64,000 bases of DNA, taken from positions 124,001 to 188,000 of the forward strand of contig NZ_JAERTY010000010.1 in NCBI RefSeq assembly GCF_016746095.1. The letters are read 5' to 3'. Of this stretch, positions 63,924 to 64,000 are shown one piece after another (the stretch's first letter is position 1; every line of letters starts with the position of its first letter). The position numbers and the translations under genes were made by a program. This DNA is from Sphingobacterium faecale (GTDB lineage Bacteria; Bacteroidota; Bacteroidia; Sphingobacteriales; Sphingobacteriaceae). The notes below the pieces were generated by a model. That model was not told where the DNA came from. It worked only from the letters and a program-made list of their open reading frames with translations, and made no database searches.

Positions 63924-64000
63924 AACCCATACTTCCGTTACACGGATGGCTCATATGTAAACCACAAAGAGCAAAACTTGCATATATAACTTATTTTCAT

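Noticed and set aside
63912..63989. 25-codon plus-strand frame (MYIWNPYFRYTDG...) at the right end
   Set aside because: Too short, no recognisable family, and partly formed by a palindrome. Nothing supports expression.

Overview
The window looks like a chromosomal segment of a member of the Bacteroidota, most likely Sphingobacteriaceae (Sphingobacterium- or Pedobacter-like). The evidence is a gldKLMN type IX secretion cluster, a SusC/SusD pair, a GLPGLI protein with its partner outer-membrane protein, DUF4271 beside hemD, an HU-HIG type DNA-binding protein, low GC, and several TANNTTTG boxes of the Bacteroidota -7 type. No rRNA, tRNA, CRISPR array, transposase or integrase was seen. The genus is an inference.

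Left part (1-12260): the start of an MmcQ/YjbR gene cut by the window edge, a thioredoxin-fold gene, a TonB-receptor-like barrel with a GLPGLI partner, dnaK behind a sigma-54-like promoter and three direct repeats, a sugar-nucleotidyltransferase, a HerA-like ATPase, a small orphan protein, and a SulP transporter followed by a beta-carbonic anhydrase (probably bicarbonate/CO2 handling).

Central part (12281-33467): a 13-gene, about 19.6-kb minus-strand operon divergent from a ROK regulator. It has SusC, SusD, two surface lipoproteins with related C-terminal discoidin-like domains, a FucP/GluP-type sugar transporter and an N-acylglucosamine 2-epimerase. The enzymes expected to cut the glycan are not recognisable classical glycosidases. 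They are two paralogous TIM-barrel proteins, two DUF4434-type proteins, an exported ADP-ribosylglycohydrolase-fold protein and two exported Gfo/Idh/MocA oxidoreductases. I regard this as the most novel system in the window: a polysaccharide-utilisation locus with no familiar CAZyme. It may act on an N-acetylhexosamine-containing substrate.

Middle-right (33518-45723): a degenerate FAD-oxidoreductase-like exported protein, glnS, an HU-like protein, a small orphan module (HTH regulator, a frameshifted gene and a 398-residue protein of unknown function), metF under a SAM-I riboswitch, and rpsP and rimM separated by a two-component system.

Right part (45810-64000): an AddAB/RecB-like helicase-nuclease pair, a cupin/JmjC-like protein, gldK-gldL-gldM-gldN, hemD with DUF4271, tag, hpt, a family 51 peptidoglycan glycosyltransferase and a small outer-membrane barrel. 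Intrinsic hairpin terminators close many of the units. The only gene-free stretch longer than 300 bases is 31876-32237, the divergent regulatory region of the PUL.
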